From: Thermogemmatispora carboxidivorans
GTDB lineage: Bacteria; Chloroflexota; Ktedonobacteria; Ktedonobacterales; Ktedonobacteraceae
Direction: 5' to 3'
Length of the DNA stretch: 64,000 nt
Assembly (NCBI RefSeq): GCF_000702505.1
Contig: NZ_JNIM01000001.1
Location: 1,426,001 to 1,490,000, forward strand
The translations under genes were made by a program, and so were the position numbers. The notes under the pieces are model-generated. The model searched no databases and had not been told where the DNA came from. It saw nothing but the letters and a program-made list of their open reading frames with translations. Positions within the stretch are counted from its first letter, which is position 1, and the number at the start of each line of letters is the position of its first letter. Below are positions 54,545 to 62,263 of the stretch, one piece after another.

Positions 54545-54776
54545 GACGTAAGTACCTCCTCACACAGCGATCGTGAATCTCCAATACCGCCGTCAGCGCT
54601 CGCTCTGATCCCACGTAGAGGCTCAGCTCGTGCCCCAGCTCGCCAATGCGCTGCATACGCGCGTTGATGAAGTCGTGCCGCGCGTAACAGGCCAGGCCCG
54701 CCAGACCACGTAAGGCCGCCTCATAAGCACTCTCGATCTCATCAAGCAGACGCGCTACTTCGCTCTCGGCCATCAT
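54477..54776 (-). CDS. Small helical protein, copy 2 of a tandem paralogous pair
   Basis: The protein is 99 residues from the ATG at 54776 (AAAGGA six bases ahead of the first of two ATGs). It has MAESEVARLLDEIESAYEAA, then GLACYARHDFINARMQRIGEL, then a second helix region and a Gly/Ser-rich tail. It is clearly related to the upstream protein (shared MAESEVARL, GL.GLAC.ARHDFINARM.R..EL). The pattern predicts an all-helical fold with a conserved Ala-Arg-His-Asp-Phe core. The family is not recognised. It overlaps the upstream gene by 35 bases and the HTH gene by 68, so the three are probably co-translated. Confidence 0.7.
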   Translation of the reverse strand: MMAESEVARLLDEIESAYEAALRGLAGLACYARHDFINARMQRIGELGHELSLYVGSERALTAVLEIHDRCVRRYLRHESGGSSGSRVEPGSGAAEGGA

Positions 54777-55023
54777 CCTCGGTCCTTTCTTGCTCAATCA
54801 CGACAGCCCGCCGCTGTCGCTCGTAGGCCGCCGCTATTTCCTCTTGCGCTCGCTCCAGTCCTAGATGCTCACTCAGGGCCTCCTCTAGCTCGGCCAGACG
54901 CCCCATGCGCGCGTTGATGAAGTCGTGCCGCGCCCAGCAGGCCAGCCCCTGCAACCCCCAAAACGCCGCCGCATACTCCTCCTCAATCTGCCGCCGCAGC
55001 CTCGCTACCTCACTCTCCGCCAT
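54742..55023 (-). CDS. Small helical protein, copy 1 of a tandem paralogous pair
   Basis: The protein is 93 residues from the ATG at 55023. A GTG at 55107 would add 28 residues but lacks a ribosome-binding site and does not align with the paralogue. It has MAESEVARLRRQIEEEYAAAF, then GLACWARHDFINARMGRLAELEEAL, then a helix ending in a charged tail. The conserved block with the next gene suggests a recent tandem duplication followed by divergence. The upstream region is AT-rich, with a weak promoter (TTGACT near 55185, minus strand). No recognised family. Together with the HTH protein it may be a small regulatory or defence-related unit. Confidence 0.7.
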   Translation of the reverse strand: MAESEVARLRRQIEEEYAAAFWGLQGLACWARHDFINARMGRLAELEEALSEHLGLERAQEEIAAAYERQRRAVVIEQERTEDDGRERSSASA

Positions 55024-55442
55024 CTCTCTGATGCTCTCCTTCCTGCATCGTTTCTCCTCTATCCTTTCTACCTTTACCCACTTCTCGCTCGCTGAGCTTC
55101 CCGTCACCCGCGAACCCGACCTGGCTGCCCCTCCCTTCTTGTTAGGCTGCTCACAATCAAAAGCTTATCATAGAACTTATATATTAGTCAAGTAGTAGCC
55201 TAACTATTTAGTTATTATCCATTTGTCATAAGAAAAAGAGAGGGCATCTCTCCGGTAGTCAGTAAGCTAACGTCTTCTTTCTTGCAACGCCCCAATCAGC
55301 TTGTCAGCCTACTGAGCTTGTCGAAGAAATCGACATAGGCTGTATTGTTTATGACATATACATTATAAGATTTTAGTTATAAATAATCATGGTGATACCT
55401 TACTTTCTAAACATTTGTTATAGTGAAAGTGGGGCACCCTCT
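55024..55442. other. AT-rich gene-free region
   Basis: About 420 bases, markedly richer in A and T than the surroundings, especially 55150-55260 and 55340-55430. It contains the hairpin at 55305-55342 and TATAGT (55419-55424) just before the broken HTH gene. Composition suggests acquired DNA. Confidence 0.55.
55305..55342. repeat. REP-like palindromic element
   Basis: CAGCCTA (55305-55311) pairs with TAGGCTG (55336-55342), and TGTCGA (55319-55324) with TCGACA (55330-55335). The left arm has a seven-base bulge (ctgagct). The sequence TGAGCTTGTCGAAG within it resembles REP palindromes seen in many bacterial genomes. Confidence 0.55.
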
Positions 55443-55678
55443 ATGCTGCGTCTGCGCCTAAAGGAGACCGCAAGGCTGAGGGGCTGTCAATTAATAAGCT
55501 ATCTCAGTGTTCTGGGGCCAGCTATCACATCATCAGTGCTCTCTGCTCTGACCCCTGCCGGGCGGTCATAACAGATATCTTGCAGCGCCTGGCCAGTGCT
55601 CTGGGTATATCTGCGACCAAGCTAATCGAGGACGTCTCCGATGAGCAGTGGAGCCGCGAGACAGGAAAAGGAGATTAG
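55443..55678 (+). pseudogene. Frameshifted small XRE-type HTH gene
   Basis: The frame starts MLRLRLKETA and then loses alignment. One base later the second frame continues KAEGLSINKLSQCSGASYHIISAL and runs to EDVSDEQWSRE with a stop at 55676-55678. Read together these match the intact gene at 55874 along its length. A single missing A near 55472 (GCAAGG where GCAAAGG is expected) explains the break. It may be a true mutation, a sequencing error or, less likely, a -1 frameshift site. TATAGT lies 19 bases ahead, so it is still likely transcribed. Confidence 0.8.
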
Positions 55679-55813
55679 CCTCTATCTGGCGCAAGCGGCA
55701 AAACTTCTTATAGTCTTGTAAGGGTGAGAGGAGCAGTGACATAGAAAGGATGGCTGTATCGGGTTGGAAGTGCTAGGATCTCTTCCGATGATAAGTGAAA
55801 CTATGCTGATTCT

Positions 55814-55837
55814 ACAGATACTGCAGATCTGTATAAT
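55814..55837 (+). promoter_or_regulatory. Promoter with inverted repeat for the intact HTH gene
   Basis: TATAAT (55832-55837) has only a weak -35 (TTCTAC, 55810-55815). ACAGAT (55814-55819) and ATCTGT (55827-55832) form an inverted repeat between them, a likely autoregulatory operator. Confidence 0.55.
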
Positions 55838-55873
55838 GATAGACAAGCTGATTACCAAGGAGATGGAAGAGAC

Positions 55874-56113
55874 ATGTTACGCCTGCGCGTGAGGGAAGTG
55901 GCCGAAGCGAAAGGCTTTTCGATGAACAAACTGTCGCAGCGTTCCGAGATCAGTTATCATATCATCACGGCACTCTTTCGCAATCCCTACCACGTCATCA
56001 GGACCGACACCCTGGACCGTCTGGCGCTGGCCCTGGATGTGCCGGTGACCGAACTGGTCGAAGACGTCTCCCCCGAGCAACGTCGGCGCGAGCTGGAGCA
56101 GATCGGCTCCTAA
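55874..56113 (+). CDS. Small XRE-family HTH regulator
   Basis: The protein is 79 residues: MLRLRVREVAEAKGFSMNKLSQRSEISYHIITALFRNPYHVIRTDTLDRLALALDVPVTELVEDV (quoted in outline: RVREVAEAKG helix 1, SMNKLSQRSEISYHIITALF helix-turn-helix, TLDRLALALDVPVTELVED). It is a complete Cro/C1-type domain with nothing else, as in phage and toxin-antitoxin regulators. GGAAGAG precedes the ATG. It is the intact paralogue of the broken gene at 55443. No toxin partner is adjacent. Confidence 0.85.
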   Translation: MLRLRVREVAEAKGFSMNKLSQRSEISYHIITALFRNPYHVIRTDTLDRLALALDVPVTELVEDVSPEQRRRELEQIGS

Positions 56114-56135
56114 GTGCGGCTCGCCAGCCCGTCAG

Positions 56136-56179
56136 CGCCAGCCACCCGCTGGTAGCCGGCGGTGCTGCTCAGGCTGGCG
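56136..56179. terminator. Hairpin between the convergent HTH and URO-D genes
   Basis: CGCCAGCC (56136-56143) pairs with GGCTGGCG (56172-56179). A second CGCCAGCC (56122-56129) offers an alternative partner. There is no T run. It may end transcription from both sides. Confidence 0.4.
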
Positions 56180-56205
56180 GCGCTCAGCCTCGTCCCCTGA
56201 TCTCA

Positions 56206-57174
56206 CTACGAGCGCGTCAGCCCCGACGTCTCCAGCAAGCGGCGCGCCAGATGCAGCCACTCCTCCGGCGTCTCATCCGGCACCGAACAGCCATTTGCCA
56301 GAATCAGGCGGCGCGCGTTCGTCTGTGAGATCGCCGACAACATCTCATTCTTCAGCTCCTCCTCGCTCCCGCGCGTCAGCGGACCCCGCTCGTGCAATCC
56401 GCCCATCAGCGTCTTGCTCGTCAACTGCAGCGCCTCGCTCAAACTCGGACCCGTCAGGCGATCGCTCCAGCTCATCACCTGCACCGGATAATCCGTAAAG
56501 CTCTCAAAATAGACCTCATCCTCGGTCTGATCGGGATCGGCGTGCACATGGACCACATTCAGCCAGCCGCCCTGCGCCCCCTCCAGGGCTGCCAGATCGT
56601 AGGGCCGACCCAGCTCGCGGTACTCCTCGCGCGTAAAATCCGCCGTCGTCGCCCCCATACACGAAAAGAAAATCCCGCTTGCCCCCGCCTGGATCAGCTC
56701 GCCCATCAACAGGCGCAGATTGGCCGCAATCGCCTCCATCGCCCGGCGCGCCGCCTCGGGATGGGCGCGGATCACCTCCACCCCCTGACGCTTGCCGACT
56801 GCCCGCAGCACATAGGTCAACGGACTGAACAGCGTCACGATCAGCGGATAGTCCGGCCCGACCCGCTCGCGGATCGCCCGCACACACACCACCTGCTCCC
56901 GGAAACTCGGCGTTGACAGATCCAGGCGCGGATGCTCCGCCAGCTCCTCCAGGCGGGCCGACCCATCCGTTGGCAACGGATACGGCAGGTCCGGCATTAC
57001 CTTGATAATATCCAGGGCAAACTTCTCGACAAAGAACTCCAGCGTCAACTGAGCCAGACGCTGGCCCGACCCCTCGGGCCGGAAATGATGCCAGAAGATA
57101 AAGGGCACGCGATCCACCGCCTCCCCGGCCAGGGCCGCGCGCACCCGCTCATAGGGCGTCATTGTCTGAGCCAT
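56206..57174 (-). CDS. Uroporphyrinogen decarboxylase (URO-D) family protein
   Basis: The protein is 322 residues from the ATG at 57174 (MAQTMTPYERVRAALAG; AGAGG ten bases ahead). It has the TIM-barrel URO-D fold: ERVRAALAGEAVDRVPFIFW at the start, a central IVTLFSPLTYVLRAVG, GASGIFFSCMGATTADFTREEY and a C-terminal RRLILANGCSVPDETPEEWLHLARR. The relaxed active-site pattern fits the URO-D/MtaA-CmuA superfamily of corrinoid methyltransferases or relatives rather than true HemE. No heme or methyltransferase partner lies next to it, so the substrate is unknown. Confidence 0.8.
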   Translation of the reverse strand: MAQTMTPYERVRAALAGEAVDRVPFIFWHHFRPEGSGQRLAQLTLEFFVEKFALDIIKVMPDLPYPLPTDGSARLEELAEHPRLDLSTPSFREQVVCVRAIRERVGPDYPLIVTLFSPLTYVLRAVGKRQGVEVIRAHPEAARRAMEAIAANLRLLMGELIQAGASGIFFSCMGATTADFTREEYRELGRPYDLAALEGAQGGWLNVVHVHADPDQTEDEVYFESFTDYPVQVMSWSDRLTGPSLSEALQLTSKTLMGGLHERGPLTRGSEEELKNEMLSAISQTNARRLILANGCSVPDETPEEWLHLARRLLETSGLTRS

Positions 57175-57273
57175 CGTCACACATCCTCTCTCACTCAAAA
57201 AGAACCATCAAGCGCCGTCATCGATCCCGCCCGCCCGTCGGCCAGCCAGGCCAGGCCAGACCAGGGCAAGCGA

Positions 57274-58431
57274 TCACTGGATTATATCACGCCGCCCGGG
57301 CAGTGCGCCTGACGCCGTCCCTCCCGAGGGCGAGGACGGCGTCGCGCTCGGCCTCGGAGCCGGCTCCAGCAGCAGAGCCAGCTCTGCCACCTGGCCGGTC
57401 TGCAGATCGCGCGCCAGCAAAGCATGCCGGCCCGGGGGCCACTGCGGCAGCAGATGCAGCGCCACCGTAAAGTGTCCAGCCCCATCGGCCTCGATCAAGA
57501 GCGGCCAGCCACGTCCATCCACAAAGGTCAGATGCCCATCCAACCAGAAGCGCACCGGAGCGAAAGCACTAAAACCGCTGCCCGCCACCCGCACCGTTCC
57601 CCCCACAAAGAGCGAACCCCCATCCAGGCGCACCAGACGCGGACCCGGTCCCGGTCCCGCTCCCGGACTCAGCGTCGCCGCCGGCGGCGACAGAGAAAGC
57701 CCCGGCGCAGCCGTCCCCTGCCAGGCGCGCGAGAGCGGCACACTCGACCGCAGCAGAACAGTCCAGGCCAGCACCGCCGTCAAAACCAGCAGCACCAGCG
57801 TCCCCCCGAACCACAGCAGGCGCTCAGCGAACGGGCGCCGGCGTGCCAGTCCCGGCCAGGACAGCCCCGTCTGCTCTCCCCGCAGCAGCGCCGCGGATGT
57901 CCCAGAGCGTCGCGACATCCCCAGCCGGCGCAGCGGTAGCGTCGTCACCATCGCCAGCATCGCCCGCCGCGCCTCAGCCCGCGCCGCGCGCCGCTGCTCC
58001 AGAGCCGTCCGCGTCAGCACCGTTGCCGCCTCTCCATCCCCACTGCCGGCAGCGGCAGCCGAAGACCCTCCAGGTCCTGCTGAGGCCGAGCCTGGCCGGG
58101 GGCCGCTCCCGGCTGCTGGCTGCCTTCTGACCGCCTGGGCCAGCGGGTGTGTCGGCAGCTCGGCCAGGGTCTGGCGCCGATCAGCCTGCAGCCGGGGCTG
58201 AGTGCGCACACTCCCCGCCGGGCGGTCAGGATGCGACCGGGCAGAGCGCCCCGCGCCCCGGCTGCGTAAATTTCCCCAGCCAGCGGGCAGCAGCGTACCA
58301 CAAAACGGACAACGTCGACTTCTACGAGAGAGTGCACGCGCGCAGCGCGGGCAGAGAGCAGGGCGCGCGGCACCAGACCGATGCCCAAAGACATGCATGG
58401 CAAAGCCATCCACTTTCTCAGCCCAATCCAC
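57274..58431 (-). CDS. Zinc-ribbon membrane protein with extracytoplasmic beta domain
   Basis: This 385-residue protein has an N-terminal zinc ribbon (CPRCARALSRRSRRCPFCG), a long Arg/Ala/Pro-rich disordered part (about 50-185), one membrane helix (about 205-230: FGGTLVLLVLTAVLAWTVLL) and a C-terminal beta-rich domain (VRLDGGSLFVGGTVRVAGSGFSAFAPVRFWLDG) that resembles Ig/IPT-like modules. The role is unknown. The GTG at 58431 is used; an ATG at 58398 is an alternative. The same zinc ribbon plus membrane helix plan is common in this phylum. Confidence 0.6.
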   Translation of the reverse strand: MDWAEKVDGFAMHVFGHRSGAARPALCPRCARALSRRSRRCPFCGTLLPAGWGNLRSRGAGRSARSHPDRPAGSVRTQPRLQADRRQTLAELPTHPLAQAVRRQPAAGSGPRPGSASAGPGGSSAAAAGSGDGEAATVLTRTALEQRRAARAEARRAMLAMVTTLPLRRLGMSRRSGTSAALLRGEQTGLSWPGLARRRPFAERLLWFGGTLVLLVLTAVLAWTVLLRSSVPLSRAWQGTAAPGLSLSPPAATLSPGAGPGPGPRLVRLDGGSLFVGGTVRVAGSGFSAFAPVRFWLDGHLTFVDGRGWPLLIEADGAGHFTVALHLLPQWPPGRHALLARDLQTGQVAELALLLEPAPRPSATPSSPSGGTASGALPGRRDIIQ

Positions 58432-58822
58432 CGGGTGGGGGGCAGAACCTATCAGGGACCAGTTGACGCAGTGACGAACACAGGGCGCCCAGATGGCCTG
58501 GACCCGGCCCGAGCGGGCGGGCAGAGACCATCTCTATCGTCATACAACGGGAGCCAGCGATCTTTTCGAGCAGAGGAGTGAGGCGAAGGCCGACCCAGGT
58601 GGGGAAAAATCCGCACCACCCTGAAAAAATTTACGGCAAGCGGGCGTCATTTTGAGCACGAAAGCATGAAAGAATCGTCATCGCCGTGCATACTTAGATA
58701 TTGGCACATTTCTTGCAATAAAGAGAAATGGGGGGAAAGAGACCGAAAAAATTTCGGGTTTTGCCCCGGCAACCAACACGTGGGAAGTGGTTATGAGAGG
58801 TAAAGGAGTCAGGAAAAAAACA
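58432..58822 (+). other. Upstream region of the sigma-factor gene
   Basis: About 390 bases without a gene. The motif GAAAAAATTT(A)CGG occurs twice (58623-58636 and 58745-58757), and the second copy is part of the palindrome CCGAAA-AAA-TTTCGG (58743-58757). A sigma-54-like promoter lies between them (58701-58717). No normal sigma-70 promoter stands out. Confidence 0.55.
58701..58717 (+). promoter_or_regulatory. Sigma-54-like -24/-12 promoter
   Basis: TTGGCAC (58701-58707) and TTGCA (58713-58717) match the sigma-54 consensus with the required ten bases between GG and GC. It faces the sigma-factor gene. Most Chloroflexota are thought to lack rpoN, so a chance match must be considered. Confidence 0.4.
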
Positions 58823-59821
58823 ATGGCAACCAATGCGCGGAGAACATCGAGGAGCGCACGCCGAGCCAAGCATGGATGTCAGGAAGAGCCGGTCCTGGCC
58901 TTCTACCAGGACGACGACGACCTCTTTCGTGACGACGACGAACTAGTCACAGGAGAAGACGACGAGTTAGAGGAAGAAGAAGAGGAAGAAGACGAGACGC
59001 TAGACAACGCCATTCGCAAATATCTGGGAGAGATCGGGCGCTATCCGCTATTGAGCGCCGAAGAAGAGATGGAGCTGGCGCGGCGAGTCGCCGAGGGAGA
59101 CATCGAAGCCCAGCAGCGTCTTGTCGAATCCAACCTGCGCCTGGTCGTCAGCATAGCCAAGCGCTACAACACGCAAGGCATCTCGCTGCTTGACCTGGTC
59201 CAGGAAGGCAACCTGGGACTCATACGCGCGGCCCAGAAATTCGACCCCTCGCGCGGCTTTCGCTTCAGCACGTACGCCACCTGGTGGATTCGCCAGGCCA
59301 TCAGCCGCGCCGTAGCCGAACACACGCGCACCATCCACATTCCGGTGCACGTCGTCGAAATGATCTACAAAATCAAGCGCATCACGCGCCATCTCTACCA
59401 GGAGCTGGGGCGTGATCCCGAAGCCGAAGAGATCGCACGTGTGGCCCGCCTCAGCAAAGAGCGCGTCGTCGAACTCCAGGGCATGGCCGAGAATCCCATT
59501 TCCCTGGACGCCCCCCTGACCGACGACGAACCCTATCACCTGGCCGACACCCTGGAAGACACACGCGCCACCGCCCCGGCGGAAGCCGTCACCCATCGGG
59601 CCTTGCGCGACCAGATCGCCAGCGCCCTCGAACTGCTCAACCAGCGCGAGCGGCAAGTCATCGAAATGCGCTACGGCCTGGCCGACGGCTACTGTCACAC
59701 CCTGGAGGAGCTGAGCGCGCATTTCAAACTGACGCGCGAACGCATCCGCCAAATCGAAGTCAAGGCATTACGCACCCTACGTCAGCCGATCCAGGCCCAT
59801 CTCTTGCGCGACCTTGCCTGA
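58823..59821 (+). CDS. Sigma-70 family RNA polymerase sigma factor (RpoD/SigA-like)
   Basis: The protein is 332 residues from the ATG at 58823 (AGGAAAAAAAC ahead; 58793 is possible). After an Arg-rich start and an Asp/Glu-rich stretch (about 30-62) it has region 1.2 ([29 protein letters not shown]), region 2 ([53 protein letters not shown]), region 3 and region 4 ([43 protein letters not shown]). No large region 1.1, so it is a group 1 or 2 factor that reads -10/-35 promoters. Confidence 0.93.
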   Translation: MATNARRTSRSARRAKHGCQEEPVLAFYQDDDDLFRDDDELVTGEDDELEEEEEEEDETLDNAIRKYLGEIGRYPLLSAEEEMELARRVAEGDIEAQQRLVESNLRLVVSIAKRYNTQGISLLDLVQEGNLGLIRAAQKFDPSRGFRFSTYATWWIRQAISRAVAEHTRTIHIPVHVVEMIYKIKRITRHLYQELGRDPEAEEIARVARLSKERVVELQGMAENPISLDAPLTDDEPYHLADTLEDTRATAPAEAVTHRALRDQIASALELLNQRERQVIEMRYGLADGYCHTLEELSAHFKLTRERIRQIEVKALRTLRQPIQAHLLRDLA

Positions 59822-59926
59822 CAGGACGCGGGCAACAACTTCATGGCGTTCTTCATAGAGCGAGCGGGGGCAGCGCGGCGGCACACCGTCTGGACGAGTA
59901 TGCCTCGGGCGCGGCCCCCCCTTGCA

Positions 59927-59961
59927 CCAGCCTCGTGGGGCTGGAGGGAGGGCGGCCCTCC
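59927..59961. terminator. GC-rich hairpins between convergent sigma and ABC permease genes
   Basis: CCAGCC/GGCTGG (59927-59944) and GGAGGG/CCCTCC (59947-59961) form two adjacent stems in the 151-base convergent gap. No T runs. Confidence 0.45.
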
Positions 59962-59972
59962 ATGAGAGATCG

Positions 59973-60830
59973 CTACAGATCGCGATGAGAGAAGCGCAGC
60001 ATGCCCAACAGCGGCAGCACCACGATATAGAGAGCCACCCAGAGGGCCATCGCCGGCGTCAGCGCCTCCGCCCCGATAATCGGCAGATTTTGGACCTGGC
60101 GAATACCGATCAAATCCTGAGCCACCGGCGGCAGCAGGGCCGCAGAAGCCGCATGCCAGAGCGCATCGGCGGGCATCAGCAGCTCAAAGACCGTCCTGAT
60201 GCGCTCCACCGTCGTACTCTCGCCCGTAATCTGCGTCACCACCTGAGCAAAGCTGGCGATCGGCGTCGCCAGAAAGAGCAAAGCCGCGATCGCCCCGTTC
60301 GCCAGCGTTGGCAGACTGGCGCTGCCCGCTGTCAGCAACGCCAGCAGACTCAACATTCCCAGCTCTAGCAGCCCAAGAGCCTGAGCCAGCCCATCGGGCC
60401 AATAGCCGGTCTTCCAGTAGATCACCCCCAGAAAGCCCAGCTCCAGCACCGCTGTATAGACTGCCAGAACCAGCGCATAGGCCAGCCACTTCCCAAAGAC
60501 GACCTCCACCCGATGCAACGGCTTCGGCACAATCACCGCCAGCGTTCCCGCCTCGATCTCCCCCGAGAGCATCCCCGCTGTCAGCAGCAGCGTCATCAAA
60601 CTCGACTGCAAATAGACCGACCAGCTCGCCAGCACCGCCATCAGCGCCCCGATTCCCAGCAGCAGCAGCTCCATATTCTCAGGCTGGGCCCGCTGCAGAT
60701 TATCGACCAGGGCATTGAGCAAGAGCGTAAAGAGGCCCAGCAACAGCACCGTCAAGACAACCACCGCGGCAAAGATGCGGCGGCGCACAATCTCCTTGAT
60801 CGTAAAGCGAGCGATAACCAACCAACCCAT
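59973..60830 (-). CDS. ABC-2 type exporter permease
   Basis: This 285-residue protein has six or more membrane helices: RRRIFAAVVVLTVLLLGLFTLLL, LLGIGALMAVLASWSVYL, a loop with SGEIEAGTLAVIVPKPLHRVEVVFGKWLAY (typical of ABC-2 permeases), and AMALWVALYIVVLPLLGMLRF at the end. It is encoded 26 bases after its ATPase in one operon, so the two form an exporter. The cargo is unknown. Confidence 0.85.
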   Translation of the reverse strand: MGWLVIARFTIKEIVRRRIFAAVVVLTVLLLGLFTLLLNALVDNLQRAQPENMELLLLGIGALMAVLASWSVYLQSSLMTLLLTAGMLSGEIEAGTLAVIVPKPLHRVEVVFGKWLAYALVLAVYTAVLELGFLGVIYWKTGYWPDGLAQALGLLELGMLSLLALLTAGSASLPTLANGAIAALLFLATPIASFAQVVTQITGESTTVERIRTVFELLMPADALWHAASAALLPPVAQDLIGIRQVQNLPIIGAEALTPAMALWVALYIVVLPLLGMLRFSHRDL

Positions 60831-60856
60831 AGCTCAGCAGCACCTCCTCAGCGAAC

Positions 60857-61810
60857 CTATTGCAGGCTGCGCGACAGCTCGATAGTGCGCAGAAAGACCT
60901 GTTCGAGCGAGCGCCGATGTGGGGCCAGGCGATAGAGACGTGCCCCACAAGCATGGACCGCCTCCGCCACCTCGGCGGCCTGCTCCTCGCTGCGCAGGCG
61001 CAGCAAGACGCGGCAGGGATCATACTGATCGCGCTCCACCGCCAGCGCCAGCCGGGCCAGCTCTTGCAGCAGGGCCTCACTCAGCGGCTCCGCGCGCACC
61101 TCCACCAGCAGCGGCTCATCAAACAGCTCCTCGGGGGCCCCGATCTTCAAAATCCGCCCCAGATTAATAATGGCCACCCGATCGCAGAGCGCCTCGACAT
61201 CGGGCAACTGATGAGAGTTAATAAAAATGCTCGTCCCCGCCTGCTTCAGATCGAGCAGCAAACTGCGCAAATCGTGCTGACCGACCGGATCGAGGCCCGT
61301 CGACAACTCATCGATAATCAGCAGCTCCGGGCGATTCAGCAGGGCCTGCGCCAGGCCAATGCGCTGCAGCATCCCCTTCGAGAACGTCCCCAGGCGCTGA
61401 CGCTCGCGGCCCGCCAGGCCAACCAGGGCCAGCACCTCCTCGATCCGTGCCCGCAAGAGCGAGCCGCCCATCCCATAGAGCGCGCCATGAAAGCGCAGAA
61501 ACTCCTCCGCCGTCAGCCAGCGGTGGAAGGTTGGCAGCTCGGGCAGGTAGCCGATACGGCGCCGCACCTCGCGATCGCCCAGCGGGCGCCCCAGCAAGCG
61601 AACCGTTCCTTCGGTCGGCTGCACCAGGCCCGTCAAGATCTTCACCACCGTACTCTTGCCTGCCCCATTCGGTCCCAAAAAACCAAAAGCCTCACCGCGA
61701 TACGTCACAAAGCTGAGATGATCGACCGCCAGCAACCGGTGATAGAGCTTCGTCAGCCCCTCGACCTCGATCGCCGGCTCGCGTCCCTCTACCTCTAGCT
61801 TTCCACTCAT
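60857..61810 (-). CDS. ABC-2 type exporter ATPase
   Basis: The protein is 317 residues from the ATG at 61810 (AGGAGC ahead). Walker A is GPNGAGKST, the Q-loop is in GYLPELPTF, the signature is FSKGMLQRIGLAQAL (SKGM replaces SGGQ, as in CcmA/NatA-like exporters), Walker B is LLIIDELSTGLDP (with Leu for the usual Pro) and the H-loop is INSHQL. A C-terminal domain of about 100 residues follows. It pairs with the downstream permease. Confidence 0.92.
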   Translation of the reverse strand: MSGKLEVEGREPAIEVEGLTKLYHRLLAVDHLSFVTYRGEAFGFLGPNGAGKSTVVKILTGLVQPTEGTVRLLGRPLGDREVRRRIGYLPELPTFHRWLTAEEFLRFHGALYGMGGSLLRARIEEVLALVGLAGRERQRLGTFSKGMLQRIGLAQALLNRPELLIIDELSTGLDPVGQHDLRSLLLDLKQAGTSIFINSHQLPDVEALCDRVAIINLGRILKIGAPEELFDEPLLVEVRAEPLSEALLQELARLALAVERDQYDPCRVLLRLRSEEQAAEVAEAVHACGARLYRLAPHRRSLEQVFLRTIELSRSLQ

Positions 61811-62263
61811 GAACGCTCCTCGCTCCTCTTCCTCAGATGAAGTCACCAGCGCCTGGACAGGATCCCATCCAGGCAGATCGTTCCAGGCAGCAAGACAGGT
61901 AGCCAGCCAGCGCGATCAGCCGTCTCCCATTCCCTGGCTGAGAGCAGCGGACAAAAGAAGACCTGGTCTGACCAGGTCCCCTGCCGTTACCCTGCCTGGC
62001 CTAGTCAGCCAGAAGGCAGACAGCAACGGATCGGCCAGAAGCCATCAGATCCGCGCTCTTAATGAGCCCCCTGACGGCTTCTGCCGATCCAGGCGCTACC
62101 TTGTATGACGCCGGGGCGCCCAGAGCGACGAGCGTCCAATCCTGAGCGGCAGTCAGCGCACTGGGAACAGCAGGCAGAAAGACGGGCGGAGCTGATAAAG
62201 CTCCCGGAGCCGACTCGCCGCCTGCCGCAACCAGGCGCTGAAGCCAACCTGGCCTACCCTGGC
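61811..62263. other. Palindrome-dense region upstream of the ABC exporter
   Basis: About 450 bases without a gene. Three inverted repeats are present: GCCTGGA/TCCAGGC (61851-61874), GACCTGGT-CTG-ACCAGGTC (61960-61978) and the long hairpin at 62028-62090. No clear promoter. Confidence 0.6.
62028..62090. repeat. 20-bp near-perfect inverted repeat
   Basis: GGATCGGCCAGAAGCC followed by ATCAG (62028-62048) pairs with CTGACGGCTTCTGCCGATCC (62071-62090), with one bulged C and one A/C mismatch. The 22-base loop holds an inner GCTC/GAGC stem. It could be the terminator of the anti-sigma-like gene or a repetitive palindrome. There is no T run. Confidence 0.6.

Noticed and set aside
55443..55678. Programmed -1 frameshift as explanation for the split HTH gene
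   Set aside because: The sequence at the break (GCAAGG) is not a recognised slippery heptamer, and no stimulatory hairpin is evident. Simple mutation or error is more likely.
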